Part shown: positions 54,950-64,000 of the stretch, piece after piece
Position numbering within the stretch: position 1 is the first letter of the stretch
How the letters are laid out: each line of letters begins with the position of its first letter
Source of the DNA: Megaustenia siamemsis
Lineage: Eukaryota > Mollusca > Gastropoda > Stylommatophora > Ariophantidae
Direction: 5' to 3'
DNA length: 64,000 bases
Assembly: GCA_032433765.1 (NCBI GenBank)
Contig: JAVIAB010000041.1
Coordinates: 76,282,232-76,346,231 of the forward strand
Notes under the pieces: generated by a model
Seen by the model: only the letters and a program-made list of their open reading frames with translations
Database searches by the model: none
What the model was told of the DNA's origin: nothing
Position numbers and translations under genes: made by a program

Positions 54950-55850
54950 AATGATATTGCTACACAAACACATCAAATTTACTTTGATTGGATATGACAA
55001 GAGACAAACACATCACACTTACTTTGATCTGTAATGACAAGAGAAAAAAAATCAAACGTATTTTGATCGATAATGACAAGAGAATAACAAATCAAACTTA
55101 CTTTCACCGGCAATGACAAGCAACAAACACATCAAACTCACATTGACGGGTAATTACAGAGTCAAATTCACATTGACGAGTAATGACAAGCGACAAACAC
55201 ATAAAACTCACTTTGACGAGTAATGACAAGAGTCAAACACATTAAACCCACTTTGACGAGTAATGACAAGAGTCAAACACATTAAACTCACTTTGACGAG
55301 TAATGACAAGAGTCAAACACATTAAACCCACTTTGACGAGTAATGACAAGAGTCAAACACATTAAACCCACTTTGACGAGTAATGACAAGAGTCAAACAC
55401 ATTAAACCCACTTTGACGAGTAATGACAAGAGTCAAACACATTAAACTCACTTTGACGGGTAATGACAAGCGACAAACACATCAAACTCACATTGACGGG
55501 TAATGACAAGAGTCAAACACATTAAATTCACTTTGACGAGTAATTACATGAGTCAAACACATTAAACTCACTTTGACGAGTAATGACAAGAGCCAAACAC
55601 ATCAAACTCACTTTGACTGGTAATGACAGGGGACAAACACATCAAACTCACTTTGACTGTTAATAACAGAGGACACACACATCAAACTCACTTTGACTGG
55701 TAATAACAGAGGACAAACACATCAAACTCACTTTGACTGGTAATGACAGGGACAAAAACATCAAACTCACTTTGACTGGCAAAACATCAAACTCACTTTG
55801 ACTGGTAATAACAGAGGACAAACACATCAAACTTACTTTGACCAGTAATG
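54950..55850. repeat. 40-bp satellite (about 22 copies)
   Basis: Units are CACTTTGACGAGTAATGACA then AGAGTCAAACACATTAAACC. The core (55,180-55,480) is the most uniform; both ends diverge (TTTGATTGG on the left, TTTGACTGG with ACAGAGGACA on the right). The two flank types differ, so distinct subfamilies occupy each end. Confidence 0.95.
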
Positions 55851-56239
55851 TCAGGAATGAAAGCCACGAATATTGAAGCGACCAGCAAACTTGAGCATGT
55901 CATTACAACCGCCATGTTTGAAAAGTCTCAGGCGAGCAATATGCGATCTACCTCTCAATGTTTGATTGCTAACAGAAATACTGACATAAAAAAAAAGTAT
56001 TTTTATTTTAAAAATAATATTACGAAGTAAATGAACGAATGCATTGAATAAACTATAAGACATAATTTTGGGGCATATTTATTATCTGCTAAATTCAGAA
56101 TTTTAATTTTGAACAGAGTGTAAACAAGTTAGAAGAAAATAAAGAAAAAGTGTCTTTATCGTGGGATTTCTTTTCTTTTATTGTGTGTACATACATCTAG
56201 ATGTTGAGAATATCATGGAATAAATCATAATTTCCAATA
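55851..56239. other. Unassigned spacer
   Basis: AT-rich; no supported feature. A 60-residue frame at 55,848-56,030 starts in the satellite and is probably chance. Confidence 0.45.
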
Positions 56240-56460
56240 TTAAGAAGAAACAATGAGAAAGGAACAGCAGGAATATATTGAGACAACTTGGAAAACTGAA
56301 GGACAAAATGATAGAGGAAAGAAAAGAAAACATATACCAGACAGCGTAAGAGAATAGCTTGGCAAGTCAACAACAGAAATGATAAATAACTGTCGAGATC
56401 GAAATTTGTGGAGAGACATGGCCATCTACGCCAGCAGGCATGGTACCTGATGCCAATGAT
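56240..56460 (+). mobile_element. LINE 3' end fragment, plus strand
   Basis: The plus strand reads EGQNDRGKKRKHIPDSV, then LGKSTTEMINNCRDRNLWRD and MAIYASRHGT, the diverged equivalent of the LINE I end (GKQSTTELIRCTVDRRLWRD). Confidence 0.65.
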
Positions 56461-56991
56461 ACACATTTACATATCGCTACTAAAATTTCAAATTAAGCAT
56501 TGATCATTCTAATTTATTGGCAGAATCATACAGCTAGTCATGGCATAACATTTCATATATGGACTTCCGTTCCAAGATGGTGGAACCAGTTGATGTTCTC
56601 TCGATCGCTGCAGAAAGTGCATTTGGGTCTGATTAATTTCGGCTCTCCATTGCACTTTTCTGCATTAAAATCAAAATGATGTTCTACTTAACACATATGC
56701 GCCGATGAAGCGGTGTAGTAAGTACGGCAATATTCATTTTTGACAAATAAAGTGTTGTGGATGCGACCTTTCATCGCCTACAGCTGATCTGCGCTTTACG
56801 TCACATTGCGTGCTGTTCATGACCGTTGTTTGAATTCCTTGACGCAAGTTATTCACATATTACAACTCATTAATGTAAACTGTTTCGTCAAGTTTGCCGC
56901 AGTCTTATCTCTTTGGGGAAATTGTACCGTGTTTCGTTAGTTGTAGCTGCATTCACTAGAGTAATCAAGAATCAAAGGGCGGTGCCATAGT
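56461..56991. other. Unassigned sequence left of the ITm transposon
   Basis: No supported gene or repeat. Confidence 0.45.
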
Positions 56992-57494
56992 TATAGTCCA
57001 TTCAGATTCGTTTGCCTAGACATTAATTTATTTTTTTCAAAAACTTATTGTTCATTTGCATTGATCTTTTGAAGTTAGGTTTAGAATACTAATGTCGCTA
57101 TAAAAATATTTTTTTATCAAAGAAATGTGATCCAGTTTCAAAGATGCCTTATTTAACTTATATTTAAAAAAAGTTAATCGATATTATAAACACCGGCGGG
57201 ATTATGTAGATGCTTACATCTCACAGCTGATTCTTTAACATATAGGCATGACTTTCACGGCTGAATGCGCACCGTCCTAAAATAGTTATGTTTCCACTAT
57301 AAATTTTTATATAGAAATGTTACATATGAAATTTCCCGTTTAGCACAAAATGACATTTTAGCCGAAACCGAAATTATGTGACGTCAAAATCACGGCCGTA
57401 GACTCGAGTTCGAGTCATAATTCAGAGGCAAATCTCAATATTTACAGAAAGGAGGCGGCACTATCCATATTATCTTCTGCAAGTCTATGTGAGA

Positions 57495-58773
57495 ATGAAT
57501 ATAAAGGCAAAATATTTTACTGAGCATAACATTGCTATAAAGATTTATCAATACTTCTGCAGAGAGCGTAAAAAGGGACATCTTTATTGTTCTTTATCAA
57601 ACCCTGAGAAGAGAACAATGCATATTTTAGGTTTGTGTAAACGTTCATTTGATCGAATAGTTAAAGGAAGCGGATATTTATTGCCAACAAATGCAAGAAA
57701 GCAAGGAAGGAAAGAAACGTTAGACAGTTTTGATAAGGACCTAGTAAAAAGAGAAATCTGTCGAATGTTTGATATAAACGAAGAAGTGACACTTAGAAAG
57801 TTGAAGCTTTGGCTGAAAACTAACAACGACATTGAAATATCAAAAACTTCATTATGGAAAATATTAAGAAGTGCAGGCTTCACCTTTAGAAAGTATGCTG
57901 GTGGAAAAAACATTATTTGTGAGAAGCCACATCTAGTAGCTCTTAGAAGCAAGTATTTACGTGAAGTGAAGGAAATGCGCGAAAATGATTATGATATTGT
58001 TTATTTAGATGAAACTTGGATCAACGCTCATCATACAAATGAAAAGGAATGGCAGTTAGCAGATGGAAGTATTAAAAGATCAGTACCAAGCAGTAAAGGG
58101 CAACGTTTGATAGTTGCACATGCAGGTAGCAGACATAATGGGTTGTTGCAGAATGCTCATCTCGTTTTCATTTCAAAATCCATAGACAATAGAGACTACC
58201 ACTCCGAAATGAATGGGCACATATTTAAAGACTGGATCGAGAAAAGTATCCTTCCAATATTAGATCGACTTTCTTGTCTGATAATGGACAATGCTTCATA
58301 CCATAACGTAGTTAACGTAGAAGATAGAATCCCAACATCATCAAGTACAAAAGATGCAATCAAAACGTGGCTCATAAAAGAACACATACAAGTTAACGAC
58401 AGCTACTTGAAACCCGAATTGCTTAGCCTTGTAAAACAGACACAACGTACAAAGATATTTAAAATAGACAAGTTAATTCAAGAACATGGCCATAGATGTT
58501 TGAGACTACCTCCATATCATGCACACTTAAATCCTATAGAACTAGTTTGGGCAAAAGTTAAAGGACACATAGCATATACAAATAAAAACTTTCAAATTAT
58601 GCGATGTTGAGACACTTACAAATCAGGCTCTATCAAATATAAATAAAGACTACTGGGTAAAATGTGAGGATCATGTGTTACGACAAGAAGAGGAATATTG
58701 GAAAAAGGATGGTTTGTTGTTTGTTCAGCCGAAAGCAGTAATCGACCTATTTGACTCGTCTGATTCTGAATGA
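57495..58773 (+). pseudogene. ITm transposase, DD83E type, frameshifted near the C-terminus
   Basis: From ATG 57,495 the frame is open to a TGA at 58,608-58,610 (about 371 residues). The N-terminal half has helix-turn-helix-like parts (LGLCKRSFDRIVKG; VTLRKLKLWL..KTSLWKILRSAGF). The catalytic triad follows: DIVYLDETWINAHHT (first D), LIMDNASYHN (second D, codon 58,287-58,289) and HLNPIELVWAKVKGHI (E, codon 58,539-58,541), giving 83 residues between D and E. After a frameshift at about 58,605 another frame continues with NKDYWVKCEDHVLRQEEEYW and an acidic end to a stop at 58,771-58,773. This matches the shape of the described DD82E (Sailor) group, one residue longer. One indel is enough to explain inactivity. 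Confidence 0.85.
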
Positions 58774-58875
58774 TCATTACTCTGATTAAGTCTACAGATA
58801 AATAGTTTGATTTGCAAAATTTCCTAGTTGATTTGTTAAACAGTTTATTGTTCAAGACCACCCAAGCAATCAAAA

Positions 58876-59100
58876 ATATGTTATAAGCAAACCAACAACC
58901 ATTACTTTGAATGGAAGCCTGCTTGAGTCAGTACAGAAGTTCAGCTATCTTGGATCCACTATTACAGCCACACTTTCCTTAGATGAGGAAATAAATGTAC
59001 GTATTTGAAAGGCAGCGACAACATTTGGGAAACTCACACCAAGAGCATGGAACTATATCAAATTGACTCTACGAACAAAAGTTCTATATATAATTTAAAA
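58876..59100 (+). mobile_element. LINE F fragment nested in the ITm transposon
   Basis: The plus strand reads ITLNGSLLESVQKFSYLGST, ITATLSLDEEINVRI and ATTFGKLTPRAWNYIKLTLR, the equivalent of LINE F at 38,480-38,620. It lies between the transposase stop and the right inverted repeat, so it arrived inside the element. No tail or target duplication is clear. Confidence 0.7.
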
Positions 59101-59385
59101 TTTGTATACTTGCCACCAAGTAAAATTTTATGGACACGCCTATGGGTCATCGTTGCACTAGATTACTGTAAAACATTTTGATTAGGGTCAAAATAATAGT
59201 TACATGGGCAAAGATCAAAGGAATTCGCCGCTTTAAGAAAACCGTTATAGCTAGACATCGAGTAACACATATGTTCTCGTGACATGGACATTTTAACACC
59301 GTATGCCAAAAATCATGTGAAATCATCAAGAACTTTTTGAATTATAAATCATAACATCTCGGCAAACGAATCTGAACGGACTATA

Positions 59386-60286
59386 GTGTGATACGCCATC
59401 ACAATGGCTCATCGTATATCCCAAGACAGGCCATACACTAATCTTACGGTCTGTTGTTTGATGTGCGACGGGGATAATCTGACGACTAATTGTGTTTTAT
59501 ATGTTCGGATCTGAAGTCAAAAACAAATGCCATAACATCATCAAGCGCTATACATTTTAAAAATATATGACGATCATCATTTTCGGGAGGACGTGAACTT
59601 TGGGTCAATATGGTGGATAGGCGGAAGAAACCATTGAAGGCTATGTATGACAGTGTTCCTTGTTGCAGTTTTCTCATATTCCGAATCAGGCTTGTTGCAG
59701 GAGCTACTGAGTTAGGTGCTCTGTGTTCACCGTGAGCTGTGTGTCTTATCCGTTTTGTCATATTTCGATATTCCAATTGTTTACGATGAATGATGATATT
59801 GTATGACAGGGAACAGTTGGATGTGTTCACTTTCTGTGCGGTTTCGCCTTATGTCTTTTGGCGTGTGCTGAGACTGCTATGATGGCGACAGCACCTACAT
59901 TTCTTTGTTTGGGAGATGAGACAGTAATTTGGATGATTCCACTGGCACGGGTGGTTGAGCAATTATGTATTTTAATTCGTTTGCAGTGATACCAGGGCCT
60001 TTCAAAACCAAAGAACAATTTCGTATGTAGTCATATAACACTTATATTCTTCCTTCTTCAGTTACCTTAAGCGTGAAGGGAAGATATAAATTGTAGCCTT
60101 TGTTGCTCTTTTTTTGGGTCTATTTTGATGTAATTTTTCCTAGTATTTTTAATATTCCGCCGGTCAATTTTTCCTGAATAAACCGGATATTGGAGCTAAT
60201 ATTCTCCTAGGATTTTGTTGGAGACTAAAATTTGAACTTGTTGTCTTACCACGTAGGCAAACCATTTGTATGATTGCATCTGCTGG

Positions 60287-60291
<5 letters not shown>
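59386..60291. other. Unassigned stretch
   Basis: No supported gene. Minus-strand open frames at 59,486-59,830 and 59,827-60,018 have no recognisable motifs. Confidence 0.4.

Positions 60292-60376
<85 letters not shown>
60292..60376. repeat. (AT)n microsatellite, about 85 bp
   Basis: Perfect TA run directly abutting the 3' end of LINE H. It produces YIYIYI-type open frames in several frames, which are not genes. Confidence 0.95.
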
Positions 60377-60379
<3 letters not shown>

Positions 60380-61278
60380 ATCTCTGCTTCTATCTATCTT
60401 CTCCAACAATTCCTTTATCTTCCTCTTTGTCTTTTCCCCAGGGGATTCAAAAAAGGGTCTTTTCTTTGTGTAATACTCTCAGTTGGCTTCTGCAGTGTGT
60501 GTCCTATCCAGCGCCATCGTCTTCGCTGTATCTTTTTATCCACTGGTGTTTGACTGGTACATTTCCATAATTCTAAGTTAGTGATTTTGTTCTGCCATTT
60601 GCATCCTTTTATTCTGTGTAAGCACCCATTAATGAAAGTCTGTATCTTCATGGTTGTCAATTTTGTTGTTCTCCATGTTTCACAACTATATAATAGGACC
60701 GACTTAACATTTGAGTTGAAAATTTTTATTTTTGTATTTAACCTAATTTCTTTGGCTTTCCATATGTTTCCCAGTGAACGAAAGTCCCTCTTGCTTTTGA
60801 TATCCTTATTTTGGTATCATTTCTGTTCCTCCCTCTTTATCTATATTACTGCTCAGATATATGTAAGATTGTACGATTAGTAGTGGTAATTCTCCTAATT
60901 AATTTTGGTTATTGTAAACTGTTTTAATTCTCAAGATGTTAGTCTTATCTCTATTAATCTTCAGTCCTAGCTGTTGTGATCTCTCATCAAGTATGCTCAT
61001 TTTATCCTGCATCTGTTGATGGATGTGTGATCGGATAGCTATGCCATCAGCAAAGTCTAAATCATCAAGTTGCTTGGTCAACGACCACTGGATTCCATTT
61101 CTGCTGTTTTTAGTTATTTTCATAATCCAATCTATGGCCAGTAGAAAGAGAAATGGAGACAGAAGGCATCCCTGCCTTACTCCTGTTCTTATTTCAAATG
61201 CTTCTGTAAACTGTCCTCATGCACCACACTACATTTCGTTCCTTCATACATTGTTTTTATCAGGTTAATAAACTTTAT
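60377..61278 (-). mobile_element. LINE H, 3' half, minus strand (left of LINE G insertion)
   Basis: Minus-strand frames: 61,189-61,270 (IKFINLIKTMYEGTKCSVVH), 60,899-61,123 (QLDDLDFADGIAIRSHIHQQ, SQQLGLKINRDKTNILRI) and 60,415-60,660 (LELWKCTSQTPVDKKIQRRR, WRWIGHTLQKP). The catalytic FADD is FADG. The element resumes at 62,678. Confidence 0.8.
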
Positions 61279-61289
61279 TTTTAAACGAA

Positions 61290-62059
61290 TATTTAATGCA
61301 GCATGGCACCAACAACAAGCCCCAGAAGACTGGCAACAGGCAATCATCATACCAATATGGAAAAAGAAAGGTAGCAAAAGAGACTGCAATCAATATAGAG
61401 GTATAACTCTGCTCAGCCATGTAGGAAAGCTATACGCCAAAATCTTGGAAAAAAGACTGAGACCAATAATAGAACTACAGTTAAGCGATTCTCAAATGGG
61501 GTTCCGAAAAACAGTGGATGTACCGACGCACTATTCACACTAAAACAGCTTGCAGAAAAACGACAGAACACAACCAAAACTTATACATAGCCTTCATTGA
61601 CCAGAAAAAGCATTCGACAGAGTAAACAGAGAACAACTGTGGGAGATACTAACAACATACGGAGTAAGCCAACATCTAACCAACATTATTAAAAGTCTCT
61701 ACGCCAACAGCAGCTGCAGGGTCAGAACAGCAACAGGCTACACAGACCACTTCGAAGTTAGATCAGGTGTAAGACAGGGGTGCGTACTATCCCCCCTACT
61801 GTTTATTACATACATGGACCATATATGCAAGCTAGCCAACCCATCAGAGACAGAGGAGATCAACGAGCTTCTATTTGCAGACGACCAGGCACTAATACAT
61901 GAAACAATAGAAGACCTACAAGAACACTTAAACAAACTCAACATCTTAGGAACAAAATACAACATGAAAATCAACATCAACAAAACAGAAGTCATGAATG
62001 TCGCCAAAAATAAACAGAACATCAACATAACTATAGAAGGCAGACAACTAAACAAGTAG
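61290..62059 (+). pseudogene. LINE G reverse transcriptase fingers and palm
   Basis: Reads WHQQQAPEDWQQAIIIPIWK, GSKRDCNQYRGITLLSHVGK, then a frameshift near 61,510-61,610, EKAFDRVNREQLWEILTTYG, GVRQGCVLSPLLFITYMDHI and NELLFADDQALIHETIEDL. The catalytic FADD is intact. A 1-bp shift near 62,059 separates the thumb. Confidence 0.85.
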
Positions 62060-62085
62060 AGGAATTCAAATACCTAGGAAGTCTA

Positions 62086-62631
62086 ATGACAAACGACAAT
62101 TCCCAAACAGCAGAGATAGAATCAAGATGCAACAAAGCTTGTCAAATCATCGGACAGTTATCACCACTATTGTCCAACAAGGAAATAACTCTGGAGGCAA
62201 AACGAGCACTATACAATACAATCTTCATTCCAACGTTGTGCTACCAATGCCAGACCTGGACTCTAGATGCAAGAACAATAAGAAAAATAACCTCTACAGA
62301 GATGAAATGTGTTAGACGAATGACAGGAAACAGTCTGAGAGATAAGATCAGAAATGTAGAACTGAGAAAAAAGCTAGGAATAGCCCCAGCCATAGAATAT
62401 ATAAGGAAACAACAGATAAAATGGTTCGGCCACGTGACAAGGCAGAAAGAACAAAACACAACACAACGAGCCTTCAACAAACGTTGTGAGAACAACAGAC
62501 CCAAGGGTCGACCACGAAAAAGATGGATCGATGGAATATTAGAAGCACTAGGAAACATAACAGCAGCAGAGGCGAACAGAAGAGCAAAAGACCGCAAATT
62601 ATATCTCCCCTCGACGCTGAAAGGCAGATGA
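62086..62631 (+). pseudogene. LINE G thumb and C-terminus (181-residue open frame)
   Basis: Reads IESRCNKACQIIGQLSPLLS, LYNTIFIPTLCYQCQTWTLD, KCVRRMTGNSLRDKIRNVEL, QQIKWFGHVTRQKEQNTTQR and KGRPRKRWIDGILEALGNIT, the C-terminal part of an RTE-like protein, intact to its stop at 62,629-62,631. Confidence 0.85.
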
Positions 62632-62677
62632 GGAAGGAAAGAAGAAGAAGAAGAAGAAGAAGAAGAATAAACTTTAT

Positions 62678-63620
62678 GGGGATTCCGTAATGACTCAGCA
62701 ACTTCTAAAGCAATTTTCTGACTAAACTATCAAATGCCTTTTCGTAATCTATGAATTCAATATAAAGTGGGGATTTTAGTTTTAAACTTTGTTCAACTAT
62801 TATACATAGCGTAGTTATTTGATCAGCACATGATCTGTTCTTCCTAAAACCTGTTTGCTCATCTCTCAAAATTTTCTCTATGGCCTCTTTTAGTCTCTCC
62901 AGAATGATTCTGCTTAATATTTTTCCTGGCACTGATAGTAGTATAATTCCCAAATGTTATCTAATAGGTTATGTAACATCTTGTTAGAGGTGTTAATATC
63001 TGCTTTGATGACTTCCGAAGGAATTTCATCTGGTCCCGTGGCTTTACCATTTTTTAATAGCTTTATGGCTTTCATTATTTCTTCTTTGCTTGGTTTCCAC
63101 AGTTAACGTGTAACTCTTCTTCTGCTGGTAGTATATCTGGAGGATTATTTGAGCCGGGTCTGTTCAAAAATTCTTCAAAGTGCTCTTTCCATTTGTCCCC
63201 TTATATTACTAAACAGATTTCCTTTATTATCTTTAATAAAGGCATTGATCTGTCTGTATTTACCACTTAATTTATTCGTGCTGTTGAACAGTTTTTTTTT
63301 TTCATATTCCCTTTATCTGCTGCTTCTTCTGCCTCGTTAGCTAGTTCATCTATATATTTCCTCTTATCCCTTTTAATGCATCTTCTCACTTCTGTGTACA
63401 CCTCTGTGTAAGTTTCCTGTGTCTGGCTTTTTTACTTCTCGTTTTGCTTTTATTTATGTATCCTTTCTTGGTCTTTCTTTCTTTAACTTTATCCAGGGTC
63501 TCTGCTGTCATCCATGCCTTATTCTGGCGTTCTCTTTTCCCCAGCGTTTTTTTCACTTGTCTCTTTCCACATATCCTTTACCTATTTCTAATTATCTTCT
63601 TTTTTTTATTGTATTTTCTA
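62678..63620 (-). mobile_element. LINE H, 5' half, minus strand (right of LINE G insertion)
   Basis: 62,705-62,953 encodes LLSVPGKILSRIILERLKEA, EQTGFRKNRSCADQITTLCI and YIEFIDYEKAFDSLVRKLL, the RT fingers and palm start. Further up, the minus strand reads GKATGPDEIPSEVIKAD near 63,020 and helical linker sequence to about 63,600. The endonuclease is not visible. Confidence 0.8.
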
Positions 63621-63626
63621 GTTGTG

Positions 63627-63631
<5 letters not shown>

Positions 63632-63683
<52 letters not shown>
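63632..63683. repeat. (AT)n microsatellite
   Basis: TA run of about 50 bp into which, or beside which, the next ITm element is inserted; its last TA (63,682-63,683) serves as the target dinucleotide. Confidence 0.95.
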
Positions 63684-63686
<3 letters not shown>

Positions 63687-64000
63687 GGTGTTTTTAAAGT
63701 CGCAGTGCAGTGAATATTTCTAATATTCAGTAAATGACGTAATCATCATCTACGTACCAAAATTTTGTAAACCACATTTATGAACAAACCGCTGCTTCCT
63801 TTAAGGTTTTATTTACGTAAAGGACGGGCACTACGCTACTTTCACTGTCTCATTGCTTGAAGGAAATGGTGTTGACGATTGAAAACAGGGTATTTCTGGT
63901 TGAGCATGTCTTTCGTAATGGCGGTAAATATACGGATGAGGTCATTAGACAATTCGTGAGGAAATTTCCAGACTCACAAGTCCCTCACCGAAATTCTGTT
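63684..64000 (+). mobile_element. ITm (mariner-like) transposon, left part, runs off the window
   Basis: CAGGGTGTTTTTAAAGTCGC following TA is the form of a mariner-type inverted repeat end. About 180 bp of non-coding sequence precedes a transposase start at 63,866. The right end lies outside the window. Confidence 0.7.
63866..64000 (+). CDS. ITm transposase N-terminus (DUF4817-type helix-turn-helix), partial
   Basis: From ATG 63,866 an uninterrupted frame of 45 codons reaches the window edge: MVLTIENRVFLVEHVFRNGG, then KYTDEVIRQFVRKFPD and VPHRNSV. This resembles the N-terminal DNA-binding domain (DUF4817) of mariner-like transposases common in arthropods. The frame is intact as far as seen; the catalytic domain is outside the window. 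Confidence 0.75.
   Translation, partial: MVLTIENRVFLVEHVFRNGGKYTDEVIRQFVRKFPDSQVPHRNSV

Larger units (their letters stand above)
56992..59385 (+). mobile_element. IS630-Tc1-mariner (ITm) transposon with DD83E transposase, complete ends
   Basis: Inverted repeats at 56,994-57,016 (TAGTCCATTCAGATTCGTTT...) and 59,361-59,383 differ at one of 23 positions and continue, more diverged, for about 15 bp. TA dinucleotides at 56,992-56,993 and 59,384-59,385 are the expected ITm target duplication. The 2.39-kb element encodes one transposase and holds a LINE F fragment in its 3' non-coding part. The ends are well preserved although the transposase is frameshifted. Confidence 0.85.
61267..62677 (+). mobile_element. 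LINE G insertion into LINE H, with 12-bp target duplication
   Basis: AATAAACTTTAT occurs at 61,267-61,278 and 62,666-62,677. Between them is a 5'-truncated LINE in the opposite orientation to LINE H, ending in a (GAA)n tail (62,638-62,665). This dates LINE G as the younger element. Confidence 0.88.

Noticed and set aside
60164..60570. Proteins with long YIYIYI tracts
   Set aside because: Translation of an (AT)n microsatellite beside a LINE end.

Overview
The window is animal nuclear DNA: AT-rich, intron-bearing and dominated by transposable elements and tandem repeats. There are no bacterial-style operons. I see one real host gene: a multi-CUB-domain protein on the minus strand, with at least ten exons between 46,218 and 20,211. 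Each CUB domain is built from three exons (about 82, 125 and 159 bp) with the same intron phases every time. The repeat content is RTE-type and RNase H-bearing LINEs, zinc-finger-tailed LINEs, hAT and IS630-Tc1-mariner (ITm) DNA transposons. This fits an invertebrate bilaterian; mollusc or arthropod are both possible, and I cannot decide between them from sequence alone.

Layout. 0-2 kb: LINE fragments inserted in one another. 2.1-9.7 kb: one decayed LINE ('LINE B': ORF1, endonuclease, reverse transcriptase, zinc-finger tail) whose body is interrupted by five internal tandem expansions (27, 15, about 316, 35 and 33 bp units). 10.5-13.1 kb: further LINE fragments and a GA-tailed non-autonomous element. 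13.5-15.9 kb: a hAT transposon (8-bp target duplication) carrying a nested LINE with its own 10-bp duplication. 16.3-18.7 kb: two minisatellites. 18.7-26.9 kb: LINE fragments and a 2.3-kb, 27-bp array of about 86 nearly identical units that grew inside a LINE. 20.2-46.2 kb: the CUB gene, its introns filled with LINEs, minisatellites and a near-complete LINE (34-37.7 kb) split by a second GA-tailed insertion. 46.7-54.8 kb: LINEs, including a nearly full-length RTE-like copy (48.9-51.9 kb). 54.95-55.85 kb: a 40-bp satellite. 57.0-59.4 kb: an ITm transposon with terminal inverted repeats, TA duplication and a DDE transposase having 83 residues between the second D and the E; it is frameshifted near its end and carries a LINE fragment. 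60.4-63.6 kb: a LINE split by another LINE with a 12-bp duplication. From 63.68 kb: the 5' end of another ITm element, running off the window.

The genes do not form a pathway. The window is best read as a CUB-domain gene whose introns and flanks are a layered record of transposition, where insertions can be ordered by target duplications, and where new minisatellites repeatedly arise inside LINE coding sequence. The most unusual signals are minisatellite birth in LINE bodies with the unexpanded seed still visible in sister copies, a tandem array that copies a splice donor of the CUB gene, a GA-tailed LINE and non-autonomous partner found three times inside one other LINE family, and the DD83E transposon. 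LINE family letters (A-I) are my own labels for groups seen in this window.
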